Source: a virus. From it: 51,151 nucleotides of DNA. Positions within the stretch are counted from its first letter, which is position 1. Every line of letters begins with the position of its first letter. Location: the IMG/VR virus record IMGVR_UViG_3300043446_003475, positions 1 to 51,151 of that record, one strand, 5' to 3'. The notes beneath the pieces were generated by a model. That model worked only from the letters and a program-made list of their open reading frames with translations, was not told the DNA's origin and searched no databases. Both the position numbers and the translations under genes were made by a program. Of the stretch, positions 25,562-32,984 are shown piece by piece.

Positions 25562-26625
25562 ATAGCTAATTTATGATAAAGCTCATTTAAGTAAAGGCAC
25601 GTTTCATTTTTGTGTAAAATATCCAAAGCTTCTACAAAATCATTAATATTTTGAGGTATATCTATAGAATCATATTGACTGGTACCACTTGTAGATAAAT
25701 TTAAAGTTTGATCAGTGTTTTGATAGTCTGTTCTAAAAAATTTCGGATTCAATTTTTGAATTTTAGCCGATAATAAAGATAATTTAGACGGTTCTAAATT
25801 AGAATCGATTACCAAACTAACCATATTATTAGGAATAATACTTTTAAGGGTAGTTGTAGACACCTCACCATTTAACAAAGAACTTAAAAGTATTTTTTGA
25901 TGGGTAGGAGAAATGTTGTTTTCTATAAATTCTGTTTCATCATTTAGTAGATTTAAAATATACACTCCTCTAGTATCACCTGCATCACCAAAGTTTTGTT
26001 GATAGGGACTTCCAAGGTATAATATTTTTCCTTTACTATAATTCCTAAGACAAGGAGTGTGGAAGTGTCCGGTAATAATGAAAGGTGATTTGCTTAAGAT
26101 GTCTGTAGATTCCCAACCATGATCGCACACTTTAAAAGAATTCATTTTAAAAGATGTTATTTCAAAATGTCCTACACAAATGTCTGATTGAGGAATGTTC
26201 GGTATATCTACACCCCACGGAATCATGGATAAAGTCTTATCTGAGTTAAAAATAGAAAAGACTTGAGGCTGTTTATCTACTAATACTATGTTATCCCAAC
26301 CACCCAACATAGAAATAGAATTTATGTCTGTGCGGTCCTTGTAGTAACAATCGTGATTACCAGTAGAAATGTAAAGTTTAAATCCTTCAAATTTTTTAAA
26401 AAAACTTTGAGCTACACTTAAAGTGTTAACTGATATTTCATTACGATTGTGAAATATATCACCGGGTATTAAAATTTCTGAAATACCTCTTTTTTCATAA
26501 AAATCTACAACCCAGTCTGCAAATTCTAATATATTTTTGTGCCATATAGAGCTGTCTTGACCTAGACCTATATGAATGTCAGAAAATAAACCTACTTTAG
26601 GACCTTTAATTTGAATTTTATTCAT
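25558..26625 (-). CDS. 47: Recombination endonuclease subunit gp47 (Mre11/SbcD-like)
   Basis: Metallophosphoesterase nuclease partner of gp46. The 355-aa protein has all main motifs: Ser-Asp16-Ile-His18 (motif I), Gly-Asp56-Ile-Phe-His (II), Gly-Asn90-His91-Asp92 (III), a Gly-His-Phe-Glu segment and the late Gly-His-Phe-His. T4 gp47 is 339 aa. It overlaps the gp55-like gene by one base and the first glycosyltransferase gene by four bases. Confidence 0.92.
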   Translation of the reverse strand: MNKIQIKGPKVGLFSDIHIGLGQDSSIWHKNILEFADWVVDFYEKRGISEILIPGDIFHNRNEISVNTLSVAQSFFKKFEGFKLYISTGNHDCYYKDRTDINSISMLGGWDNIVLVDKQPQVFSIFNSDKTLSMIPWGVDIPNIPQSDICVGHFEITSFKMNSFKVCDHGWESTDILSKSPFIITGHFHTPCLRNYSKGKILYLGSPYQQNFGDAGDTRGVYILNLLNDETEFIENNISPTHQKILLSSLLNGEVSTTTLKSIIPNNMVSLVIDSNLEPSKLSLLSAKIQKLNPKFFRTDYQNTDQTLNLSTSGTSQYDSIDIPQNINDFVEALDILHKNETCLYLNELYHKLAI

Positions 26626-27332
26626 TAATAAAAAGAATTGGGATTAACAGAAATGCGCTGTTGGTTGTTTTTGGTAATAGTGTTATAATTTTCTGAAAAC
26701 ATCATAAGTTCATTTTGATACTTTTCGTGAGTTTCTCTCATGTGTTTTTCTTTTTTAATTCTATTACGAAAAGCATTAAAAGCAATGCGAGTAAAATATG
26801 AGAAAGGACCTGCAGAAGCTGATGCTCCTTTTTGGTGATCATACTTTTTAGTTGTTAAAGCTTTAAACATTCTAATAATTCCATCTCCCACCATTTCTTC
26901 TCTAAACGTATAGTTAATAAAATTGGGAGCATAACTTAATTTGTTGGCTATATTGCTGATCATGGTTGCAAGATTGTCAGACATGTGTCCAGATTCATAA
27001 TAATCTCCAATTTCTTTATCAAACTCTAAGGGATTAACATAATATCGATCTTTATCAGCCTTCTTTTTATTTTTAATTTTCTTTTTCTTTTTAATAGAAT
27101 TTTCATACTCCTCATCTTCATAATCTTCGCCCTCTTCTGTTTCTTCTAAAATTTCTGCATCATCTAATTCCTCTTCCATTTCCTCTAATTCTGTTTCAGT
27201 GAATTCTTCACCCGCTAATTCCTCTAAATCACCTATCTCTTCTTCAAACTCAATTTCTTCAAAATCATCTTCTGGATCTTGAGATTTAAAATTAGTGGTG
27301 TTACGCGTGGATTTCTTTTTCGATGTATTCAT
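26625..27332 (-). CDS. 55: Late-transcription sigma factor (T4 gp55-like)
   Basis: Directs host RNA polymerase to phage late promoters (TATAAATA in T4). The C-terminal half (about 100-235) has the gp55 core, including Met-Val-Gly-Asp-Gly-Ile-Ile-Arg-Met and Phe-Ser-Tyr-Phe-Thr-Arg-Ile-Ala-Phe-Asn-Ala-Phe-Arg-Asn-Arg. Unlike T4 gp55 (185 aa), this 235-aa protein has about 75 N-terminal residues dominated by Asp and Glu followed by a Lys-rich stretch (about 80-92). It overlaps uvsW by 32 bases and gp47 by one. Confidence 0.85.
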   Translation of the reverse strand: MNTSKKKSTRNTTNFKSQDPEDDFEEIEFEEEIGDLEELAGEEFTETELEEMEEELDDAEILEETEEGEDYEDEEYENSIKKKKKIKNKKKADKDRYYVNPLEFDKEIGDYYESGHMSDNLATMISNIANKLSYAPNFINYTFREEMVGDGIIRMFKALTTKKYDHQKGASASAGPFSYFTRIAFNAFRNRIKKEKHMRETHEKYQNELMMFSENYNTITKNNQQRISVNPNSFY

Positions 27333-28740
27333 ATTTTTCTAAATTGTACATTTTTTTACGTTCTAAAACATGTTTAGATCCGTATTTGGTATTGTCTGCT
27401 ATATCAAATATAGTAGCTTCAGTTTTAGTGTGATGCAACCTTAAGGCTCTTCCTATAGATTGCATAATTTTTATTTTAGCTTTACCTATAGTTGCAAAAA
27501 TAATGTTGTGTAAATTAGGTATATTGATACCGGTACTAAAAATTTTAGAAATAGCTACCACAATTACATCACGACGTGCGTCCATTAAAGCTCTTATCTT
27601 TTCTCTATCTTCAACCTCTGTAGCTCCTTGAATAAAATAAACTGGTCTGTCTTTTAAATTAGCTGAGTTAGATAATTGTTCGTAAATTAAATTACCATGT
27701 TCTATTCTGTCTACCATTATTAGAGAATTTTCTTTTAGTTTTAATGTTAGATTAACTATGATTTCATTTCTTCTAGCATTATTTGTTAAAAATTCTAATT
27801 CCTGCTGATAAGCAAGAGCTGGCTGAGAAAAATCTACATCAAAATTTACAGCATTGTTATGTATAACATTTAAAATTATAATTTTAAATTTAGACACATA
27901 ACTTTGTTCTTTGAGGGTGTGAGTTTTTTGTTCGTATGTTACGGGTCCTATTTTACCTATAATATTCCACTGATCTATTTTTTGAGAAGGCATTGTGCCT
28001 GTAAATCCAAATTTATGAATAGTAGGTACTAGTTTTAATACTTCATTAATACGATTACCTCTTTTGAGAGAGTGTACTTCATCTACTAAAAGTAATTCTA
28101 CGTCTGCTAAAATAGAAAGATCAGTTTTGTCTGACATTAAAATTTGTGTGCCAGCTACAATTATATCAGAATCATAATTTAATTCGTTGGAACCAGACCA
28201 TTTAGAAACATTTTTTAGACCATATTCTTCAAAATCAGATGCAGTTTGTTCAACAAGCTGTAGAGAAGGTACTAATACTAAAATTTTACCAGTTATTTGC
28301 TTCAAAGAACAAATTGTTTTTATAACACCAGCCATAATAAGAGTCTTTCCCCCGGCAGTGGGAATAATAGTAACTCCCCTTCCCTGACGTATAGCTGCTA
28401 TAATACTTTGTTCTTGATAATCTCTATAATTTTTAGAGAGATTTGAAATAGAAAAATCTTTATTTAACGAAATAGTAGGATTAAAAATTTTCTTCAGGTC
28501 TTCGGGGACTTGAAAAGGTATATTAGACAATTGCAAGAACTCTAAAATTTCCCTTAGAAGACCTATTTCAAATTTACCTTGTGGGGTAATACTATAAAGC
28601 CTGGCGGGAATAAATCTTCCCGAATTTCTTCTATAAGATGGATTGGCTGTAGAGAAATTTTCCCTCACAACGTCAAGCTCTTCTGGTGGAGCTGATATTT
28701 GAGCTTGTTTATTTTTATTTATTAAGCTAAATGTCACCAT
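27301..28740 (-). CDS. uvsW: UvsW-like SF2 helicase
   Basis: ATP-dependent helicase that unwinds R-loops and branched DNA and helps switch origin-dependent to recombination-dependent replication in T4. The 479-aa protein has an N-terminal accessory region, the Q-like motif Arg-Asp-Tyr-Gln-Glu-Gln (106-111), Walker A Pro-Thr-Ala-Gly-Gly-Lys-Thr (127-133), a DEVH box (Leu-Leu-Val-Asp-Glu-Val-His), Gly-Phe-Thr-Gly-Thr (motif III region) and the motif VI sequence Gln-Ser-Ile-Gly-Arg-Ala-Leu-Arg. It overlaps uvsY by one base, a neighbourhood also seen in T4. Confidence 0.9.
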   Translation of the reverse strand: MVTFSLINKNKQAQISAPPEELDVVRENFSTANPSYRRNSGRFIPARLYSITPQGKFEIGLLREILEFLQLSNIPFQVPEDLKKIFNPTISLNKDFSISNLSKNYRDYQEQSIIAAIRQGRGVTIIPTAGGKTLIMAGVIKTICSLKQITGKILVLVPSLQLVEQTASDFEEYGLKNVSKWSGSNELNYDSDIIVAGTQILMSDKTDLSILADVELLLVDEVHSLKRGNRINEVLKLVPTIHKFGFTGTMPSQKIDQWNIIGKIGPVTYEQKTHTLKEQSYVSKFKIIILNVIHNNAVNFDVDFSQPALAYQQELEFLTNNARRNEIIVNLTLKLKENSLIMVDRIEHGNLIYEQLSNSANLKDRPVYFIQGATEVEDREKIRALMDARRDVIVVAISKIFSTGINIPNLHNIIFATIGKAKIKIMQSIGRALRLHHTKTEATIFDIADNTKYGSKHVLERKKMYNLEKYEYIEKEIHA

Positions 28741-29132
28741 TATGTCGTCTCCAGACGATTAATATCTATAATATTTTTAATATCATAGGTCATAGAACGA
28801 AAAATTTGTTCTACTTTTTCTAGATACTCAATTATAGTTTGAGTATCTTCAATTTCTTGATCTATTTTTTGTATAGTATCTGAGGCATCAATTTTCTTTT
28901 CTAAAGAAGCTTTAGGAATGCCAGGTGGAATATCATTTAAAGAAGATAATACAGCTGCTTTAGCTACTTTCTTCTTTCTTATTAAAGAATTTAAATGTCT
29001 CTTTTCAGTAATTAAACGAGCAACCCATTTATGTTTAATACCAGGCAACATTAATTGTTTTTGAAGAAGATTTAATTCATCTATTCTGGTATCCTCTTTT
29101 AATTCTTCACTTAAACGATTTAAGTCCAACAT
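28740..29132 (-). CDS. uvsY: UvsY-like recombination mediator
   Basis: UvsY helps UvsX displace gp32 from single-stranded DNA. The 130-aa protein (T4 UvsY: 137 aa) begins with Leu-Ser-Glu-Glu-Leu-Lys-Glu-Asp-x-x-Ile-Asp, resembling the T4 N-terminus, has the basic Lys-His-Lys-Trp and Arg-Lys-Lys-Lys-Val-Ala-Lys-Ala segments, and is helical throughout. The immediate link to uvsW agrees with T4 gene order. It is the first gene of the long minus-strand block and faces the plus-strand block across 23 bases. Confidence 0.78.
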   Translation of the reverse strand: MLDLNRLSEELKEDTRIDELNLLQKQLMLPGIKHKWVARLITEKRHLNSLIRKKKVAKAAVLSSLNDIPPGIPKASLEKKIDASDTIQKIDQEIEDTQTIIEYLEKVEQIFRSMTYDIKNIIDINRLETT

Positions 29133-29137
29133 AAATA
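29130..29137 (+). promoter_or_regulatory. Late-promoter-like element (CATAAATA)
   Basis: Seven of eight bases match the T4 late promoter TATAAATA. It lies 18 bases before the start at 29156, at the head of the plus-strand block, and overlaps the uvsY start codon on the other strand. Confidence 0.4.
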
Positions 29138-29155
29138 TTTTAATAATAATCCTAT

Positions 29156-29422
29156 ATGTCTAACTTTTTTCAACTTTTAATAGAGCAAGTATTAGAAAAT
29201 ATGAACACCGCCGGAGCTGGTGGAGTATTTGGTGTAGCTAATGTATATGGCAACCCGGAAGCTTTTGGGCAAGAAAGTACCTATAAAACTATGGCTATAG
29301 CTGGTAAAGATGTGGTTAAGAAAGGAAAGAAAAAGGTGAAAAAGAAAAAAACACCCATAATTAGGAGAACATTCCCTGAAACAATATGGAAACCGGCCAC
29401 TGGCAACTCAAAGAAGGAGTAG
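29156..29422 (+). CDS. Small phage protein, Gly/Ala patch and Lys-rich tail (88 aa)
   Basis: The 88-aa protein has an N-terminal amphipathic helix (Phe-Phe-Gln-Leu-Leu-Ile-Glu-Gln-Val-Leu-Glu), a Thr-Ala-Gly-Ala-Gly-Gly-Val-Phe-Gly patch (18-26) and a Lys-rich stretch (55-65). I have seen similar short proteins in T4-like marine phages, without a known role. It is the first gene of the plus-strand block, behind a late-promoter-like element, and overlaps the GIY-YIG gene by 37 bases. Confidence 0.6.
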   Translation: MSNFFQLLIEQVLENMNTAGAGGVFGVANVYGNPEAFGQESTYKTMAIAGKDVVKKGKKKVKKKKTPIIRRTFPETIWKPATGNSKKE

Positions 29423-29808
29423 TATTAACTGAAGATACCTTTGGGTTTATATATGAAATACATAACATTAAGGAAAACAAATATTATATAGGCAAAAAAC
29501 AATGTTTTTCTAAAGTTAAACGCAAACCTTTAAAAGGTAAAAAACGCAACAGGATAGACTTCAAAGAATCTGATTGGAAATTTTATACTAGTTCTTCTGA
29601 TAAAGTCAACGAAGACATTTTACGGCTGGGTAAAGAACATTTTACTTTTACCATTATTAAAACTTGTGGTAGTAAATGGGAATTAGCTTATTTTGAAATA
29701 AAAGAACAAATTTTAAGGGATGTTTTATTCAAGCTGGAATATTACAATGGTATAATCAACGTAAGAATTGGTAGACCCCCTAAAAATTTTACCGTTGACA
29801 ATTTTTAA
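29386..29808 (+). CDS. GIY-YIG-like endonuclease domain protein
   Basis: The 140-aa protein has the GIY-YIG core as Phe-Gly-Phe-Ile-Tyr-Glu-Ile near 19-25 and Tyr-Tyr-Ile-Gly-Lys-Lys-Gln near 33-39, followed by basic residues and a Glu-rich helix that could carry the catalytic acid. Phage members include homing (Seg-type) enzymes and small endonucleases. The lack of a DNA-binding C-terminal extension and its place within an operon argue against a free-standing homing gene. A Tyr replaces the second-motif residue in places, so activity is unproven. An internal start after 29386 is possible because of the long overlap. Confidence 0.6.
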   Translation: METGHWQLKEGVVLTEDTFGFIYEIHNIKENKYYIGKKQCFSKVKRKPLKGKKRNRIDFKESDWKFYTSSSDKVNEDILRLGKEHFTFTIIKTCGSKWELAYFEIKEQILRDVLFKLEYYNGIINVRIGRPPKNFTVDNF

Positions 29809-29831
29809 AACTGACAGATTCTCTAAATATA

Positions 29832-30296
29832 ATGAGAATTAAAGAAAGTTTAGTGGTTTACTTAGAACAAAGAATTATAGTTCTACCACTACACCTATAT
29901 CTAGATACTCTATTAACTCGAGTAATAGATAGATTATCTGATTGGAATCTTTTAAACAAAAAGATCACCGGAAAAGAAAAATTTTTTAAATTTTTTGTTG
30001 AAAAAGAAATTCTAGACATTATTTTAGAAATTAAAATTGTATATAAAGAATTAAATTTAAAAATTCTTACAGTATATAAAGATTTTTCAGAATTTAAAAA
30101 ACTTTCAGAATATTTTGAAGAAAATAATTTTGTATCAGAAGTAATTTCTAAAATTTGTAAAAAATTATTTAAAAATTATTTTAAAAAATTAAATTCAAAT
30201 AATTTAAATTTTAAACCTTCTAACAAAATTTATAAAGGTTTAAATTGCGGAGATCCTACAGGTGAAGAAATAGAATTTTTAACTAAATTAAAGTAA
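29832..30296 (+). CDS. Hypothetical Lys/Phe/Leu-rich protein (154 aa)
   Basis: Unrecognised. The protein is very rich in Lys, Phe, Leu, Ile and Asn, reflecting extremely AT-rich DNA. It looks helical, with no signal peptide and no catalytic motif. The short C-terminal segment Cys-Gly-Asp-Pro-Thr-Gly-Glu-Glu is the only distinctive stretch. It lies 23 bases after the GIY-YIG gene and two before the next gene. Confidence 0.5.
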   Translation: MRIKESLVVYLEQRIIVLPLHLYLDTLLTRVIDRLSDWNLLNKKITGKEKFFKFFVEKEILDIILEIKIVYKELNLKILTVYKDFSEFKKLSEYFEENNFVSEVISKICKKLFKNYFKKLNSNNLNFKPSNKIYKGLNCGDPTGEEIEFLTKLK

Positions 30297-30298
30297 AC

Positions 30299-31210
30299 AT
30301 GGACAAATACGTTATCTTTCATATAGATGGTGGAGCTGGTAAAAGTGTCATGGCTACGGCTATGTGTGAATCTATCAAAGCAGCCTACCCAAAACATAAA
30401 CTAGTAGTCGTATCAGCTTGGGCTGAACCCTTTCTGCATAATCCACTAGTTCATAGAGTTTATAAAATGGGTAACTTTGCTTATTTTTATGATGATTACG
30501 TAAAAAACAAGGATTCTATCATTTTACGCACAGAACCCTACCATCACGGTGATTTTATTAATAATAAAAAACATTTAGTAGAGGTTTGGTGTGAACTTTT
30601 TAATATTCCATGTGTTACTACTAAACCAAAATTGCACCTCACACAAAGAGAACTTTTTCATGCTGCAAAAACTATTAATAAACAAGGTAAAATGTTAATT
30701 ATGCAGCCATTTGGAGGAGCCCAAGGGCAAGAAACACAATATTCTTGGGCTAGAGATCTTCCACCTGCTTTTGCTCAGCTTTTGGTAGATGAATGTAAGG
30801 GTAAATTTGAAAAGATTTTACATTTTAGAAGAGACGATCAGCCAGCTCTTCAAAATACCATTCAAGTTACAGACAATTTAAGAAATTTATTTTGTTATGT
30901 GTACTTAGCAGACAAATTAATCTTGATAGATTCTTTAGTTCAACACATTGCAGCAGCTTTAGACAGACCGGCAGCTGTTGGTTGGATTTACAATTCTCCA
31001 AAAGTGTTTGGTCATAATTTACATACTAACATTTTGCCTTCACAACAAAAAGCTTTCAGACACAACATTGATAGTTATCTAGAAGAAGGAGATTGGGTGG
31101 GTAGAAGGATGTATGAATGTCCATATGATGATATAGATAACATTTTTGACAAAAAACCCTTCTTAGATTACATCAATCAAGAAGAAATTAATTTTGATAA
31201 ACCGATTTAA
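30299..31210 (+). CDS. GT9-like (heptosyltransferase-type) protein
   Basis: The 303-aa protein begins Val-Ile-Phe-His-Ile-Asp-Gly-Gly-Ala-Gly-Lys-Ser-Val-Met-Ala-Thr-Ala, matching the N-terminal loop of GT-B transferases of the GT9 type. The C-terminal half has Leu-Ile-Asp-Ser-Leu-Val-Gln-His-Ile-Ala-Ala-Ala-Leu (about 217-229), the region that binds the donor in GT9. The Gly-Ala-Gly-Lys-Ser resembles a P-loop, but the rest does not fit a kinase. It starts a group with a methyltransferase and a sulfotransferase. Sugar and acceptor are unknown. Confidence 0.6.
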   Translation: MDKYVIFHIDGGAGKSVMATAMCESIKAAYPKHKLVVVSAWAEPFLHNPLVHRVYKMGNFAYFYDDYVKNKDSIILRTEPYHHGDFINNKKHLVEVWCELFNIPCVTTKPKLHLTQRELFHAAKTINKQGKMLIMQPFGGAQGQETQYSWARDLPPAFAQLLVDECKGKFEKILHFRRDDQPALQNTIQVTDNLRNLFCYVYLADKLILIDSLVQHIAAALDRPAAVGWIYNSPKVFGHNLHTNILPSQQKAFRHNIDSYLEEGDWVGRRMYECPYDDIDNIFDKKPFLDYINQEEINFDKPI

Positions 31211-31211
31211 T

Positions 31212-31907
31212 ATGTCAGATTTACTAAACCAACCAGAATATATAAATTTAAAAAGTTCTTTATTTGTAGATACCGTTAATCTTTTGATTAAAAAACATTC
31301 TCTAATAGAGATCATTGAAACCGGAGCCTTTAATGGCTTGGGTTCTACTAAGGTTTTTGCAGAAACTGGTTTAAATGTAATTTCTTTAGAAAGTTGTAAA
31401 TCACATTATCAAGTAGCATCAAATAATTTAAAAAATTATTCTAATGTAAAGGTATTACATGCTTCGTCTTTGCCTATAAATGAAATGCGTAAATTTATAG
31501 AAGAAGATTCTGTTTATAAGTCTGAATTAGTTTTTACCAAGAAAATAAATGTTGACGGCGGGGAAAATGCCAAATCTTTTTATTTACAAGAGATTTGCGG
31601 TTTTGATGATGGATTACCTCCAGAAGAAAATAAACTGTGGGACTTAATAAACAATCATACTCGACAGTTAATATTTTTAGATTCTGCTGGGGGTGTAGGA
31701 TATTTAGAGTTTCTACAGTTTATGAAATTAGATCCAGAAAAACTTAAAACAAAAGTTTTGTTAATGGATGATATTTTTCATGTTAAACATTATAGGTCTA
31801 TAGTTAAATTAAAAAATGATTATTTTTATCCGGTGATTTCATCAGACAGAAGGTTTGCTTATTGTGAATTTATACCTTTAGATGACAACACCAACCATAT
31901 TCTTTAA
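31212..31907 (+). CDS. Putative SAM-dependent methyltransferase
   Basis: Start taken at the ATG at 31212, one base after the upstream stop; a start at 31194 would add six residues. The 231-aa protein has an Ile-Glu-Thr-Gly-Ala-Phe-Asn-Gly-Leu-Gly-Ser-Thr glycine-rich loop near residues 36-47, then Val-Ile-Ser-Leu-Glu-Ser (the acidic end of strand 2) and Leu-Ile-Phe-Leu-Asp-Ser-Ala-Gly-Gly-Val-Gly, as in class I methyltransferases. The acceptor may be a sugar, given its neighbours. It overlaps the sulfotransferase gene by 26 bases. Confidence 0.6.
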   Translation: MSDLLNQPEYINLKSSLFVDTVNLLIKKHSLIEIIETGAFNGLGSTKVFAETGLNVISLESCKSHYQVASNNLKNYSNVKVLHASSLPINEMRKFIEEDSVYKSELVFTKKINVDGGENAKSFYLQEICGFDDGLPPEENKLWDLINNHTRQLIFLDSAGGVGYLEFLQFMKLDPEKLKTKVLLMDDIFHVKHYRSIVKLKNDYFYPVISSDRRFAYCEFIPLDDNTNHIL

Positions 31908-32706
31908 TTCTTCTCTTCCACGATCTGGAAGTACTTTGTTGCAAAATATTTTAGGTCAAAATCCTAATTTTTATGTAACACCTACTAGTGGAGTTTTAGA
32001 ATTATTGTACGGTGCTCAACTTAATTTTTCTAAGTCTATAGAATTTAAAGCCCAAGATTTTAATACAGTCTCTACAGCATTTAAAAATTTCTGCAAAGCT
32101 GGTCTAGAAGGTTATTTTAGAGCCATTACAAATAAAAAATATGTAATAGATAAAAGTAGAGGCTGGGCTATAAATTACAATTTTTTAAATTCATTTTATC
32201 CCAATCCGAAGATAATTTGTTTGGTAAGAGATTTAAGAAGCATACTAGCTTCTATGGAAAAAATAGAAAGAGAAAATTCTATTCTTAATCCAGATAACAA
32301 AAATTACTTAGAATTAAAAGGTACTACTACAATAAAAAGAGTAGAGCAAAACCTTTCTAAACCTCCTATTGGATTGTCTATTAATCGAATATTTGACATA
32401 ATAAATCAACCCTTTAGAGATAAAATTTTGTTTATTAAATTTGAGGATTTAACATCTAATCCTAAAAATACATTAAAAAATATCTATAATTTTTTAAAGA
32501 TAGAAAATTTTGAGCACAATTTTTCTTTAGTAGATCAAATTACGTTTGAAGATGATGAAGTTTTTGGTATAAGAAATTTACACACTATAAAAAAAGAAGT
32601 TTTACCAATTGCTAATTATTACAATGAAATTTTAGGTGAATCTTTGTCTAATACTATCTATAATAATTTTAAGTGGTATTTTGATTTTTTTAATTATGAG
32701 CAATGA
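31882..32706 (+). CDS. Sulfotransferase
   Basis: Transfers sulfate from PAPS to a hydroxyl or amine. The 274-aa protein shows the 5'-phosphosulfate loop Leu-Pro-Arg-Ser-Gly-Ser-Thr-Leu-Leu (12-20) and the 3'-phosphate-binding motif Cys-Leu-Val-Arg-Asp-Leu-Arg-Ser-Ile-Leu-Ala-Ser (about 113-124). The late Lys-Phe-Glu-Asp-Leu region also fits the family. It is surrounded by glycosyltransferase- and methyltransferase-like genes, so a glycan acceptor is likely. No PAPS-synthesis genes are seen, so it would depend on host PAPS. Confidence 0.85.
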   Translation: MTTPTIFFNSSLPRSGSTLLQNILGQNPNFYVTPTSGVLELLYGAQLNFSKSIEFKAQDFNTVSTAFKNFCKAGLEGYFRAITNKKYVIDKSRGWAINYNFLNSFYPNPKIICLVRDLRSILASMEKIERENSILNPDNKNYLELKGTTTIKRVEQNLSKPPIGLSINRIFDIINQPFRDKILFIKFEDLTSNPKNTLKNIYNFLKIENFEHNFSLVDQITFEDDEVFGIRNLHTIKKEVLPIANYYNEILGESLSNTIYNNFKWYFDFFNYEQ

Positions 32707-32980
32707 AAAAGATTTAGACGCAGAAAGTCTAAAAATAGTTGGTAAATTAGGTTTGATTAAAATGCAAGACGGAGAAGTCTGGTTACCTTGTTTTAGAGAT
32801 GTAGAAAATCACGAATTTGACGCAACCACAGTAGCAGCTATGATGTATCTAGTATATGAAAGATACACTTCTCATGTTCCAGACAATGCTCAAATAGAAT
32901 TTACCAAGGATGTAATGAAATATTTTAAAAATATGTTAGAAGTAGGTTCTAATTATTTGCTACAAGTAAACGATAAATAA
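32696..32980 (+). CDS. Small hypothetical protein (94 aa)
   Basis: Start chosen at the ATG at 32696, which overlaps the sulfotransferase stop by 11 bases; the frame is open to 32636, but the extra 20 residues are an accidental hydrophobic stretch from overlapping coding sequence. The protein is soluble and mixed, with Val-Gly-Lys-Leu-Gly-Leu-Ile-Lys-Met early and an acidic helix late. Unrecognised. It ends just before the first DUF1501 gene. Confidence 0.6.
   Translation: MSNEKDLDAESLKIVGKLGLIKMQDGEVWLPCFRDVENHEFDATTVAAMMYLVYERYTSHVPDNAQIEFTKDVMKYFKNMLEVGSNYLLQVNDK
32972..32979 (+). promoter_or_regulatory. Late-promoter-like element (GATAAATA) before the first DUF1501 gene
   Basis: Seven of eight bases match TATAAATA. 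It ends five bases before the ATG at 32985. With T4 spacing, transcription would start on or next to the A of the start codon, giving a leaderless message. It overlaps the stop codon of the upstream gene. Confidence 0.45.
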
Positions 32981-32984
32981 CTAT

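Noticed and set aside
29386-29808. A mobile homing endonuclease interrupting a gene
   Set aside because: The GIY-YIG protein lies in an operon, overlaps its neighbour, and no interrupted gene or intron is visible around it.
30299-31210. Gly-Ala-Gly-Lys-Ser near the N-terminus read as a kinase P-loop
   Set aside because: The loop is short and the rest of the protein, with the Ile-Asp-Ser-Leu-x2-His motif, fits a GT9-type transferase better than a kinase.
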